Source of the DNA: Penium margaritaceum
Lineage: Eukaryota; Streptophyta; Zygnematophyceae; Desmidiales; Peniaceae
Assembly: GCA_023375785.1 (NCBI GenBank)
Contig: SZWC01007291.1
Location: 85,667-114,780, forward strand
Direction of reading: 5' to 3'
Length of the DNA: 29,114 nt
The position numbers were made by a program, and so were the translations under genes. The notes under the pieces were generated by a model that searched no databases, was not told the origin of the DNA, and worked only from the letters and a program-made list of their open reading frames with translations. The stretch's first letter is position 1. Each line of letters starts with the position of its first letter. Shown one piece after another: positions 9,333-20,321 of this stretch.

Positions 9333-10468
9333 AATCGCCCCGATGCTGGTACCAACAGATGGACAGCTTCATGGCACAACTCGGCTTCAAGCGGTGTGAG
9401 GTGGATCATAGCGTGTACGTGCAGTGCAGCAAGAAGCTCCATCAGATTATCGCACCCTACGTGGACAATATGATCTTGTGCTCCTCAGACCTGCCGAGCC
9501 TACAGCAGCTCAAAGAGCAACTGAGCAGCAGGTTCCAGATGTCGGACATGGGGGAGCTGGAGTTCTACCTCGGCATGAGCATTACGCGGAACCGGAGGGC
9601 GCACACATTGGAGCTGGGACAGGCCAAATACGTGGCCGAGGTGCTGAAGCGGTACGGCATGGAGGACTGCAAACCAGTGTGTAATCTTGTCTCCACGACC
9701 TATGAACTGAGTGCGGCAATGGCACCTCAAACAAAAGAAGAGCGGGAGGATATGGCAGAGGTGCCCTACGAATCGGCGGTGGTCAGCCTCATGTACGCCA
9801 TGGTGGTGACTCGACCGGACCTGGCCTATGCGGTGGGCCAAGTGAGTAGGTACGTGGCTGATCCAGGGCCACTACACTGGCAGGCGGTCAAGCGCATCCT
9901 CCGCTACCTACAGGCGACGCGGCACGCGCGCCTGAGGTTCGACGGCAAAGGGCGGGCGGACCCTTTGCACCTGGTGTGCTATACGGATGCAGACTACGCT
10001 GATGATGTGAACAAGCGGAAGTCCACATCTGACTATGTGTTCTTCCTCACTGGTGCAGCGGTCTCGTGGTGCAGCACGAAGCAGGAGTGCGTCGCCACCT
10101 CCACAGTGGAAGCGGAGTACATCGCGCTGGCCGAGGCGGTCAAGGAGGTAGTGTGGCTTTGCAGGTTGCTGGGGGAGCTGGGCGTGCCGCAGCAGGAGCC
10201 AACGGTGGTGTAAGAGGACAACACCGGCTCCATCTCGCTCACCAACAACCCGATGCAGCACAGGTGGACGAAGCACATCGATGTGCGTTACCACTACGCA
10301 CGGGACATGGTCGAGAAGGGGCAGGTGGTGCTGCAGCACTGCAGCACACACAACATGCTTGCAGATTGGTTGACCAAAGCGCAACCTGCGGACCGGCATG
10401 CGATGAGCGTGGCTGGACCTTGGATGACCAGCTATGATGGGCTGGAGAGCGCAGCGGAAGATGAGTGA
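9333..10468 (+). pseudogene. pol: copia reverse transcriptase-RNase H (third piece)
   Basis: Starts in mid-RT at SPRCWY just after the N and runs to the RNase H end. It repeats the inactivating YVDN (9458-9469) and the TAA at 10211-10213, but has CAG where the second piece has TAG 8488, so that stop is private to the second piece. RNase H motifs YTDADYADD, STVEAEYIALAEA and TKHIDVRYHYARD are readable. The end at 10466-10468 precedes the polypurine tract by 32 bp, as in the second piece. Confidence 0.92.
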
Positions 10469-10500
10469 GAGCAAGCAGGAGCAGCGGACATGGCAGGTGC

Positions 10501-10511
10501 AAGGGGGAGAA
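10501..10511 (+). other. Polypurine tract (third piece)
   Basis: AAGGGGGAGAA directly before the LTR start TGTTG at 10512. Confidence 0.85.
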
Positions 10512-10831
10512 TGTTGAAAAATTGCCCCTCCACATGCCCAAGTGCGGCGCCGGGAGGCGCCGACGAGCCGCCAGAAAGTGCAAACTCCGCTCTGGCGGAT
10601 CTGGCAACTTGACAATTGCTGCTTAAAGTTGACGAGTCGCTAAATCTGGTGGAAGTTGTTTCGCCGGAATCGGAAAAGTATCGAGGGAGATATGGCATTC
10701 CAAAGTTGGGGTGTGCGCAGCGACTCTGGGAGCCGGCTGCGACTCGAAATCCGGTGGATAATCGACCGGATTGAGTAACAAAAATACCATCTGGAGAAAT
10801 TGCTCTGGAAGGCCTGCCGAGGCGTCCGGTG
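10512..10831 (+). repeat. 3' LTR, left part, interrupted by LINE
   Basis: TGTTGAAAAA start after the polypurine tract. The LTR is broken after GCCGAGGCGTCCGGTG. Together with 20322-20945 it makes a full LTR of about 944 bp (about 962 bp with the 18 bp missing from the right part), beginning TGTTG and ending TGACA. Confidence 0.75.
10816..10831 (+). repeat. LINE target-site duplication, left copy
   Basis: GCCGAGGCGTCCGGTG, matching 20306-20321 (GCCAAGGCGTCCGGTG) at 15 of 16 bases. The right copy begins immediately after the LINE A-rich tail, which is the expected arrangement for target-primed reverse transcription. Confidence 0.68.
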
Positions 10832-12531
10832 AGAACTAGACTCCCAAGCGATCTCTCGCGATGGACCCGTCCCACCCGCTCTCTCTGACAGACGACGACT
10901 CCACCACGACACCAACCCCTGCCACTCTGGACCACACACGGAGATGCCGTTCAGCGCATTCACGGCCATCGTTGCACAAACCCATCATGCATCTGAAGTC
11001 ACAAGGTGCACAGCCTCGGACGTGGCCCCACCGACGGACCTGAAAGCAGAGGTTTGGCGGGAGGAGCTCCGCGAGAAATCTGGACAAAAGAAGTGCTACC
11101 TCCACTCGTGCGCAAAGCAGGCCTGATTCGCCCACATTTCACACTTGGCACCGCAACATATCTCCTAGCCTCGGCTACCCATTTACGTTACTCTGGCTCC
11201 TCCTTGTACTATCCACCCTCCCCCCCACTGAAATCTCGCAACCCCCATGCCTCCTTTCTTTCACCCGTCACCCAACCCAACCTATCCCTCAACAGACGGC
11301 CGAGGCGGTGAAAACCGCCCTCGCCGTCTCTGCCAGCCTTTGGCCGCCAGTCATTGCCTTGTGCGATAACCTCAGTCACTCTCATCGCAACCGCAAACCC
11401 CGGAAGCGGCAGTCAAAACCACCACGCCAACGAACAAGGTTTGACAGCAAAATTTACAGAACAAGGGTTAAGCGGGCTCTTAGTCGTTGCCCCACCAAAC
11501 TCGCATTGCGCAATGCCGTTAGACCCGCTTTCCGCCACTCCCATTCTTCACGTGGTCCTAGCCAGAACACGACCACTTCACTCCTGGCGGAATCTCACCT
11601 CAGTCAGTCACCACAGTGCGATAGCCCCCGCCCCGCAACTGACGGAAATCCTCTGGCAGACCGCAAGGAACACCCACAGAATCCGCATACTCATGAGGAT
11701 CTACCACAAAATGGCGCGAAGGCAAGGAAGGCTGTTCCACCACGCATCCCACTCCCTAACGCCAAACGCACACTTCCAACACCTCGAGACCAACCCAAAC
11801 CACCCGCAGCCGATCCCGTAGGCCACTGGTTGACAGACTTCCAGCTCACTTCCTGCACCATTCTAGAAGGCACAGATGTGAGCTGGAGGCCTGCCACACC
11901 ACACGCTCTCGTCCCCATTCAGAAACACTGCCTCCTCTTGCCCTCCTTAGACATCCTACCAAACCCCACGCTACCTCAACCCTGCCACACCTCCGCCAAC
12001 CATGCTCAGGCTGATGGGGCAGCACAAGGCTGCGCGCTTCCCTGCTCTACCAGACAACGGCATGAGAAGGTATGTCCCCTGTCCCTCACGCCCCAACCTT
12101 CCCTGACTCTCTCCATCCACCTCTACACACACCCTACACCTTTGAAAAAAATCTTTTTCCTCGCTCAGAATTCACCTCATCAAGAAACATGTCTGTGTTT
12201 CCCCCGCCCCCCTTGCTCTGCCTTTGCATTCCATCTACATTCCATGTCCCAAATTCTGGAACATTCCCATCCCACCCACTCCGAGCCCCCCCTTCCCTCC
12301 TGTCCCCAACGCCACCCAGTCACACCCTTTCAGTTTCGTCAGTGTCACACCCTCAATCCTAGGCCTAGATGCATCCCTCCCCCTCTACCCCCATTACCCC
12401 TACCCTCTCCCGCCTCCTCCTTCTTCTCCCCTTCATCTAGAACCTGGCTGACGTGTCCCTACAAAACGGGACTGAGATCAGCCAGTAGGCGTCCAACGCC
12501 TATCACACCACACAAATCCTCTCTCCCCACC
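10832..12531 (+). other. LINE 5' region, C-rich, no convincing gene
   Basis: 1.7 kb, strongly C-rich and G-poor on this strand, with long pyrimidine/CA runs. One frame is open from 11308 into ORF1, but its text is low-complexity (Pro, Ser, His, Thr). The openness is explained by the scarcity of TAG/TGA/TAA in C-rich DNA. It probably holds the internal LINE promoter, but I see no defined element. Confidence 0.55.
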
Positions 12532-14606
12532 ATGGCGGATATGGATATCAACGTGGCCGAACTCCAAGCCGTCTTACTTGAGGATGGCGAAATCGTTCTA
12601 GCCCCGGCTGAGACAGAATCCTCCATTTCCCAAGCCCCCTCACGCAAGCGCGGGCTCTCTCTAGACCTTGAAACAGAAGACACTGCAGAACGTCACCGCC
12701 CCCGTCCTCCTGCCCCAGTCCAGAACTCCACAGCAGGGACTTCACGCCTGCCCGCTACCCCCTCCCCTCCCTCCACCGAGCAGCCTCCCTTTGGCCCCTC
12801 GCCCATCACTTCCCTAAACCCCCCAATGGCAAGCAACCCCCCATTGGGACACCAGGAAGTCCAGGTCACGACCCCTCCCCTCATGGACACAGACCCTAGA
12901 CCCCCAGCCCCTTCCAGGGAGCCCCCACCCATCTCTTCTCCATCCGGACCTCCGCCTCATGCACTCCCTCATGCCCATACCACTCCTACCACCCTAGGCG
13001 CCCCTACACCCCGCACCCCCATGGCGGCAGCCCACGCAGGGTCGGGAGCATCTGCTGCACCATCCGGATTCCAAGCCCTTCTGGAAGCCAATTCCGGAGG
13101 TTTTGCTCCCGCCTCTAACCCCCCTCACCCAGCCCCCAACAATCAGGCGACCACTCCCACCATCACCCCAGCTGAGACACTGCCTCAGGAGCTCCGCAGG
13201 CTGCGAGACCGGGGTCGGGACGCCCTCCAGCGCACCGTTATGGATGGCACAGCCTTTGCGGAAGCATTTGCTGTTAAGGACACAGCAGCAGGCCGCCTCC
13301 TGTACCTCCAAGTGCCAGTGGACATGGCCCATCTCCGCTCCACTGTGACAAACTCCTTCCTCCGCAAACTCATCGCGGACAAAACGTTCTCGGCTGACTA
13401 TGTCAGCCAGATTGTGACTCAACGCGCAGAAAGCATCTACCGCGACGGCAAAAAATAAGTTCGCGAGCTGCTGATCCTCCCACCCGCCGATAGTGATGTC
13501 ATGATTCGCGCCATGCGGGCACTACCTTTTCACGTAACTGACGAGAAGGGCCGCACGGTCCTCATCAATGGAGCCCGCCAGACCTGTCCTGATTTTGAGG
13601 ACCACCTGGCTTGTCATCCTGATGACCCCATCATCGTCATTTGGCACAAACCTGATAGCTATACCACAGACAACATAACCTCCCTTTTCACCGAGATCAT
13701 CATCCCGCCAGCCACTCACCCCTACCTAGAGAATCTCCTTTACCTTCACCATTTTGAGGACCCCCTCACTGGAGCCCGCAATGGCACCCTGAAAGCCATT
13801 GCAGTCCCCCACACAGCTGACACGAAGTTCCTGCACGTTCCGGCAGCCATCAAGTATGCCCCCAATGCCAAGCCAATCCTCGTCACCATCTCCACCTACA
13901 CCTGTGAATTCTGTGGACACAACCACCAAACAGGTACACAATGGTACACGGGTCCTCTTCCTCAATGAGCGTTGCCGTCCAGGCAGCTTCAATGAGCTCA
14001 CCATCGAAGACGTCCATGCCATCAACCGAAAGTCTTACCCATCTTCGCTGACGCATTCCTCTGTCCCTATAAGCAGTTCTGCACCTCATACAAGTTTCCT
14101 ATTCACTCCTGCTCGCAGTGAAGGAGTTCAATTCCTGTTGGCTCATCGACCACCTCCAATCAGACCATGGGATGGTCCTCTCAAGCGCTGGGAGGAAGAC
14201 AGAGCTCTGGTTCTGTCTCTTCAAGCGCTGCCACAACGCTCACGGCCAGACCCTGAAGGAGGCAGCCAAGCACATTGGAGAATCTCCAAACCACCTCGAC
14301 GAGCTTGCCAAATGCACCGACTCCTCTCAGGTGCCAGATCTGCTCCGCATCCCAACGGAGGCCCCCTACACAGACCTGCAGGCATTGATTGCTCGCACTA
14401 TCCACCAGGCGCCCACGAACGTACATCGCCAGTTGGCTACCTCCTGCACAAGGCGTCGTGCTCGTCCAAGCATGGCGGCGCCCATCAACAATGCTCCTAT
14501 GGTGCAGCAGCTAGGCCTCAGCTTGTCAGAACGCACGCCAGAGACCGCAGGAGCCATGGACGCAACCACCGCCAACAACGCTGGAACCTCATCTGCCAAT
14601 CTGTAA
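12532..14606 (+). pseudogene. LINE ORF1, broken
   Basis: I chose ATG 12532 because it sits in a perfect Kozak context (ACCATGG) and begins an acidic, protein-like N-terminus (MADMDINVAELQAVLLEDG). Residues about 30-215 are Pro/Ser/Thr-rich and look disordered. Then comes a structured part (ETLPQELRRLRDRGRDAL, FAEAFAVKDTAAGRLLYLQV) ending at TAA 13456-13458, after which the same frame continues (VRELLILPPADSDVMIRAM) to 13968. The remainder is Cys/His-rich but split over frames near 13935, 14035 and 14115 (CEFCGHNHQTG; FLCPYKQFCTSYKF; WFCLFKRCHNAHG), ending at TAA 14604-14606. An L1-type RRM is not recognisable. A nucleic-acid-binding role is inferred from position and the Cys/His pattern. Confidence 0.62.
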
Positions 14607-16084
14607 AATCATTGGAGCTCAACCCATTGCATTCCCATCATGGCTTGCTGCCCGACCCCTTTCACATTTGCATCCCACCCAAAGTCTTTGCTTTACACAC
14701 ATATCCTATCAAGAACTCGTGTACCTCCAACCTGCTGCACATCACGCCTCTCACAGATCCTCCCCTCATTCTGCCCTACACTCGCTCCCACGTGTACACA
14801 GATTTTTTTTTGCATACACCCAACTCTCGCCCTTGTGGATCCCCTTCCCTCTCTGCTAAATAGAACACACAGTCTATCCCTCCTCATCTCCGCATCCCAC
14901 CACCTCCACACCACATCACAACCCCTTCTCTTCCAACAGAGGCCATGCAACTCTGTCTTACTCCCCACATCCACTCAACACTGTTTTGCTGATCCCCCCC
15001 ACATGCCCACTCTGCAACGGGACATCCAACCCAACCTCTCCTGCACACACACAAACTGACTTGTGCCTCCTCCCCCTCCCTGTAATGGCTTACCCCTCTA
15101 TCTCCAACCAGGACAACCCCCCTCTTTTTCACCACAACAACCAACGAAACCTGCCCACACAGGCTCTCCTACACACTATCAAGGAGGGTAATGATAGAGG
15201 TCCATTGTCACCCTTGACATGTCTCCCTTGGACTATGACTCCTCTCGTAATCCCCACTCTAATAAACCATGCACAATGTCCTTTCTACACCCATTGCCTG
15301 CTGCTTTGTGCAGGTGACAGATTCCAACATGGTACCTTTGCGAGGAATCCTTGCGCTCGCACTCACTGGACAGACGACAGACTCACCCCGCTAAATGAGC
15401 GCTTAACCACATATCTATGGATGCGGACTGCCAATCTCTAGGCCGTTCTACTGTCTTAGAAAAGCTCTTAGCACTATGTTTGCCTCAAGTCTAATGTCAA
15501 GTCTTGCAAATGGTCCCATCTGTGCTCACAAACCCGCCTCTCACCCTCCGTCACAATCCCATAAAAGCATTCACTCTCTTACCCTTAGCATTCACACTGG
15601 GGGACTACATAGCAATGTCACATTGCGCTCACACTGCCCTATCCCTCGTTTTATGCAAGATATGTCTTTGGTTAAGACCTCTTGAGGCAAAAATGATGAT
15701 GTGCACTTACACACCCCAATAAAGCCTTTCAATCAAGTCTCACACATGCACCACTTCAAGACTAGAAAACCCAAAATACAACTCCAAAGTAACCACCAAT
15801 GGGTTACTAACATCAGCACACGTGAAATATCTTTCATCCCAAGAGTAACCCCTTTGTTGAGAGACTCCCAACGATCCTGTTATAACTCTCATCAGACACA
15901 ACAGGACACAACCATACCCTGCTCTCCTAGACAAACCACACAATCCACAGATCAAGACCAACATCAAGAAACATTTTTTTCTAAGGACCCTCCACATATG
16001 AGACGATCACCCATACGCATTGTACAACAAAAGCTCCAAGAGTCAACAAACACCCCAACAAACAACACTCAAACTAACACCCAC
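14607..16084 (+). other. LINE inter-ORF region
   Basis: About 1.1-1.5 kb between the ORF1 end and the recognisable start of ORF2. It is C-rich and pyrimidine-rich at first (with a T9 run at 14806-14814), then more AT-balanced. The ORF2 frame is open back to 15701, so the true ORF2 start could lie in 15701-16085. I see no other gene here. A spacer this long is unusual for L1-like elements. Confidence 0.5.
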
Positions 16085-19000
16085 ATGGACAACACTTCAC
16101 CGAAAGAAAATGCTCAGAAAGGTAACCTCCTCAAAATCTTCCATCTGAATGTCAATGGTTTCAACAGTCCCTCGAAACACCGCCTGCTACTCCAAATCCT
16201 ACAAGTCAACGAACCCGACATATTTATCCTCACCGACACAAGGATAGAACAGCAGGCGTTAGAACACTGTGTCCTCTCACGGCGCTACAATCTGGCGGTA
16301 GTCCCGTCTCCACCGTGTCAAGCTAGAGGCCTCCTAATCGCACACAAAAAGCACTTTAACATCACACTGCTCCCTGATAGGCAAGCCCGATACATGCTCC
16401 TTACCGTATCCACGGCTGACTTGCATATGACTTGCATATGTGCCCTATACGCACCACCACAATTGGCTACACGCACACAATTTTGGACCGACCTTCACAA
16501 AGTGTGCACAGATTTCAAACCCCACCTCTTGCTCGGAGATTTTAATTGCATCACTTATCCACTCAACCGTAGCCCCTCCCGGATTTCCCCAGACAAGGAA
16601 AAATTAGAGCTCCTCTTGAGTTCACTCCACATGGAAGATTCCTTCCGCACAAAAAACCCACGTCTTCAAGAATTCACATATCACTCACGGCCTCATGACA
16701 GCTACTCCAGACTTGACCGGGTTTACCATAGCCCCCTCCTCAAAGGGACCGTCTCCTCAGCACGACATATCCAAATCCCCTCATCCCTGTTAGATCACCA
16801 TGCAGAAAAATATGTTGAACTATTCTTCCCTTCAACTCTCCCTCCCAAAGGCCAAGGCTATTGGCGCCTTAACACTTCTCTACTCCAACGACCATGGGCC
16901 CGCAAGCTCCCTGCTCTGCTCTCGGAGGACTGGCTGACCTCAAAACGCAACATCACTCAAGCTCTCAAGCTCTACAGTCAACAAGAAGCCCGGAGGACGC
17001 AAAAAACAATCGCTCACATGCAACACCAACTAGCTACAGTGCGACGCTTTCAAACAACAACCCCTTCTGCCTCCATAACAACGAAAGTCAACAGACTCGA
17101 CACAGTACTCACCTGATATCTAAAAATCCGCATTCAATTTCTCCACCAAGTCGCAGACATTCGATGGCACACACAAGCCGCCCTCCCCTCCCACACTCTG
17201 ACCTCCCTCATCAAAGCAAAGAAAATGCAAACATCCATCTCGGTGCTCACTACAGCTGACGGACACAAAGTATCTACTCAACAAGAAATAGAGGCCGTGG
17301 CGGTTAGCTTTTACCAAGCCATCTACAAGCCCCCAAGACCAGTAGATACCTATCTGAAGATTCTCCCTCCCGAACACCGAAAAGAGCTCCCTCTACACAT
17401 CTACAAGATCCTCGCGGCGCCGATCACTTGCATGGAGATTGCTGAAAGCATCCTTAGTCAAGCCCGACACAAAGCTCCAGGTCCCGATGGCCTCCCAGGC
17501 AAACTATATCGCTCACTTTGCGGCAACAATCTACACTTCACGACATCTCTCCTCCGATTCTATGATAGGATTCTTGAAAACCCCTCCACACACGATCAAT
17601 TTGCATCCGCCATCACCACCCTCATACCCAAAAATGGCGACAAAGATAACATAGCACACTACAGACCCATTTCCCTACTCAACGTTGAATAAAAAATCTT
17701 GGCAAAGCTCCTCGCCGACTGCCTCAATCACGCACTACCTTACATCATCCACCAAGACCAAACTGGCTTTGTTAAAGGACATAACATACAACACACGCTC
17801 TCTCAACTTCACGACGTCCAACACTGGGCCATCCAAAACAAAGAACAACTTTATTTCCTAGCCGCGGACTTTGAAAAAGCCTATGACACTCTTAGCCGAC
17901 CCTACATGATGCACGCCCTCCTCCATCTTGGCATCCCACTCCAGTTCATGAAATGGGTACAACTCCTTCATAAAAATACCACCACACGACTCCTCATCAA
18001 CGGGCATCTCTCCGCTCCAATCACTCTACACTCGGGGGTCAGACAAGGATGCCCTCTCGCCCCCCTCCTTTTTGTCTGCGCCATGGAACCAATCTCTGTG
18101 TACCTCAAGGACCACCTCTATGGAGTACCTTCTCTAACATGGGACTACCGCCGCTTCGCTGGATATGCTGATGATACAACCCTACTCGTTCGTTCTATCC
18201 GAGAAATCAATCAGACATGTCAACTCTTCCGCACCATTGCAAATCATACCGGCCTTAAGGTCAGCCCCACAAAGACAGTGATCTTGCCGATAGGAAATCA
18301 CACACGTATTCCCTCCCGACCGCCATACCCTATCTCGCACGGACCAGTGCGCATTCTTGGTATACAATTCCACTCTGTTCCAGAAGATCGGTCAACTTGG
18401 GAACCAATCCTCAGCAAGATCAAAAATTCCATACCACTTTGGAACAACTTCCGAAGCCCACTTTGGACCCAGATCGTAGCGATTAACTCTTACTTAACCC
18501 CCAAATTTCTCTATTACTCGTACACCCTCCCTCCCCCACCCGACCTCCTTCAATCTCTCACAACTTCACTCACCCAATTCCTCTCCTCCCACAGAGTTCA
18601 GAAGATCCCAAAAAATTTGTACACCTTTACACACACAAAACCATCGTATGTCCGACCAAAGAACATGGACTTCAGGTCAAGTGACCAACACACCTCATCC
18701 GCGCTCAATGCGCCAAATGGGTATACGATTTCCTCAGCCCCTCCAGAGCGAAATGGAGACAAACGGTCCTAGACACACAACAGTTTCCAAAGAAAGGACA
18801 TTTTTCCCTCTCCCACCCTGCAATACTTAACCTTCGCACCTTAAGCATCAGCAATAGATGGCGAAGGAACTTCTCTGATTTTCTCGCAACAAACCCACCT
18901 ATCCTCCCTCCAAACCTCACCTGGCCAGACATCAGCCTGGAATGTATTGCATACAACAGACACCTCCTAAACTCTAATGCACAACCTTTTGGCATCCCCA

Positions 19001-19998
19001 CACGAGAGAGGTTCTTGCTTACTCAGGGAATCCAGATCTGACATCTCTTTCATAGAGACGCTCTTATTGAAGCCCTAGGCAAAGAGCCAAAACGAAGCCA
19101 ACAGTCAGTACTCGATGAGGTTAGACAGAATCTCCCCCTCAGTTGGGTTGCCGTCATGTCCAACCCACCCCTTGTAACAGAGATATCCACGTACACTCAA
19201 TACGTCACTCTCACGTCTCTCACTGGCCTCCCCCAAGGCTTCATCTTTAAGCTACACCAACGCGGGAACCAAATATGGGGCTCACCCCTACAGGTGTGCA
19301 CCGTCACGGGAAAACTATACCCACACCCATGGGCCACAGCACGGCCTTTGTACGGGCATGCAAGCACACCGGTGTATGTCCGCAAAGGAATTTTCCTTGG
19401 CACACCTCATCAACAAGACGTCCCAAGTTATCGACTTGGAAAAGTCGATGCAACCTTTCACGCCCTTTATAGAACACTCCTAAGCAGTGATAAACCATCT
19501 GCAACACACAAACCAAAATGGGAAGAGAACTACCCCCGCATTCAATTTCACTGGAACCATATACATAGCAACATTAGAAATTCCCCTCTCAGACTTTGAA
19601 CACAAGATGTCATGCTTTGCATCCTTTACCGCTCCATCCAAGTCAACAACCGATACCGCTTTCTTCCCCCACCATCGTCCTCCCTTTGTCCACGGTGCAA
19701 TATGCCTGAATCAATCGAACATTGCTTCATCCAATGTCACAGCCTCCAACCAATCACATTGCGCCTCCACTCCCTTTTTAAAGCCTTCTTCCCCAATCTC
19801 AATCCACACATACCAAATCTCCTCTTCGGCCCAACCACTGTCACACAAGAACAAACGATCTGGGACATCACCCATGCCACAATCCTCCATCGTAATTGGC
19901 AGGAACGATGGGCACAACCAAAGTGGAACCCCATACCCACACTCGTTGCCACCATACTCCATGATATCCAAAATCACCTACAAAATGCGGCGCTTTGA
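16085..19998 (+). pseudogene. LINE ORF2: APE endonuclease-reverse transcriptase, broken
   Basis: The N-terminal AP-like endonuclease shows FHLNVNGFNS (from about 16139), GDFN (16535-16546), SRLDRVYHSP and LDHH; the position of the catalytic Glu reads Asp (LTDTR, 16235-16237). RT blocks are KAPGPDGLP, RPISLLNVE, FLAADFEKAYD, GVRQGCPLAPLLF, YADD (18164-18175) and RILGIQFHS. The C-terminal motif CPRCN...EHCFIQC lies at 19687-19735. Defects are TGA 17114, TAA 17690 (a Tyr position in RPISLLNVDYK-type blocks), a frameshift near 18605-18640, and TGA 18682, 19039 and 19597. ATG 16085 directly precedes the endonuclease; the open frame reaches back to 15701. No RNase H domain is seen. Confidence 0.85.
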
Positions 19999-20186
19999 AC
20001 CAACAACCTTCCATCAGGACGACGGAAAATACGAAGTATCCAGGCTCTACACACTGCTGTCGCAAACGCCCCTTTCTTGTGCAGCGCACGGAAAGCCAGG
20101 GCCACCACCATTATCCAACTCACTCCCAATTTCCACCGCTTGTGGAAACATCCCTCCATCTATTGTCTGTCATAATTTTTTGGGGG

Positions 20187-20203
20187 CCGGGTTCAATTCC
20201 CGG
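20187..20203 (+). other. tRNA T-arm-like hairpin / B-box in LINE 3' region
   Basis: CCGGG-TTCAATT-CCCGG forms a perfect 5-bp stem with a 7-nt loop, the geometry of a tRNA T arm, and contains the B-box-like GGTTCAATTCC (20190-20200). I found no A box or cloverleaf upstream, so it is not a tRNA gene. It could be the tRNA-derived part of a truncated SINE, or a recognition structure in the LINE tail. Confidence 0.45.
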
Positions 20204-20230
20204 GCTTGTTTTGGTGTCTAGGAGACTCCT

Positions 20231-20243
20231 CCGTTCCCAACGG
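20231..20243 (+). other. Small hairpin before LINE A-rich tail
   Basis: CCGTT-CCC-AACGG, a 5-bp stem with a 3-nt loop, ending 10 nt before the A-rich tract. Many LINEs carry a 3' stem-loop recognised by their own RT; that role is inferred only. Confidence 0.35.
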
Positions 20244-20253
20244 TTACGACCAA

Positions 20254-20305
20254 GGGAAAAAGAAAAAGAAAAGAAGAAGAAGAAAAAAAAAAGAGAAAAA
20301 GAAAA
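20254..20305 (+). repeat. A-rich LINE 3' tail
   Basis: 52 bp of A and G only (GGGAAAAAGAAAAAG and similar, including A10), consistent with an aged or templated A-rich tail of a non-LTR element. It abuts the right target-site duplication. Confidence 0.75.
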
Positions 20306-20321
20306 GCCAAGGCGTCCGGTG
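20306..20321 (+). repeat. LINE target-site duplication, right copy
   Basis: GCCAAGGCGTCCGGTG, one mismatch from 10816-10831. Confidence 0.68.

Larger units (their letters stand above)
10832..20305 (+). mobile_element. APE-type LINE nested in copia 3' LTR
   Basis: A non-LTR retrotransposon of about 9.47 kb with a C-rich 5' region, ORF1, an inter-ORF spacer, ORF2 (endonuclease, reverse transcriptase, C-terminal Cys/His motif), a structured 3' region and an A-rich tail. Boundaries come from the 16-bp duplication on both sides. It is L1-like in order and motifs; I cannot place the clade further without alignment. Several stops and frameshifts in both ORFs show it is no longer autonomous. It has the same orientation as the host copia element. 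Confidence 0.78.

Noticed and set aside
1..10831. Tandem array of three copia elements
   Set aside because: The units break exactly at single Ns, each junction is a suffix-prefix overlap, and the second and third units share the LINE insertion site. Unmerged contigs fit better.
11308..13458. 716-codon protein gene
   Set aside because: Text before 12532 is low-complexity, explained by C-rich DNA poor in stop codons. ATG 12532 has the perfect start context, so ORF1 was started there.
20187..20203. tRNA gene
   Set aside because: Only the T arm/B-box is present; no D arm, anticodon arm or acceptor pairing was found upstream.
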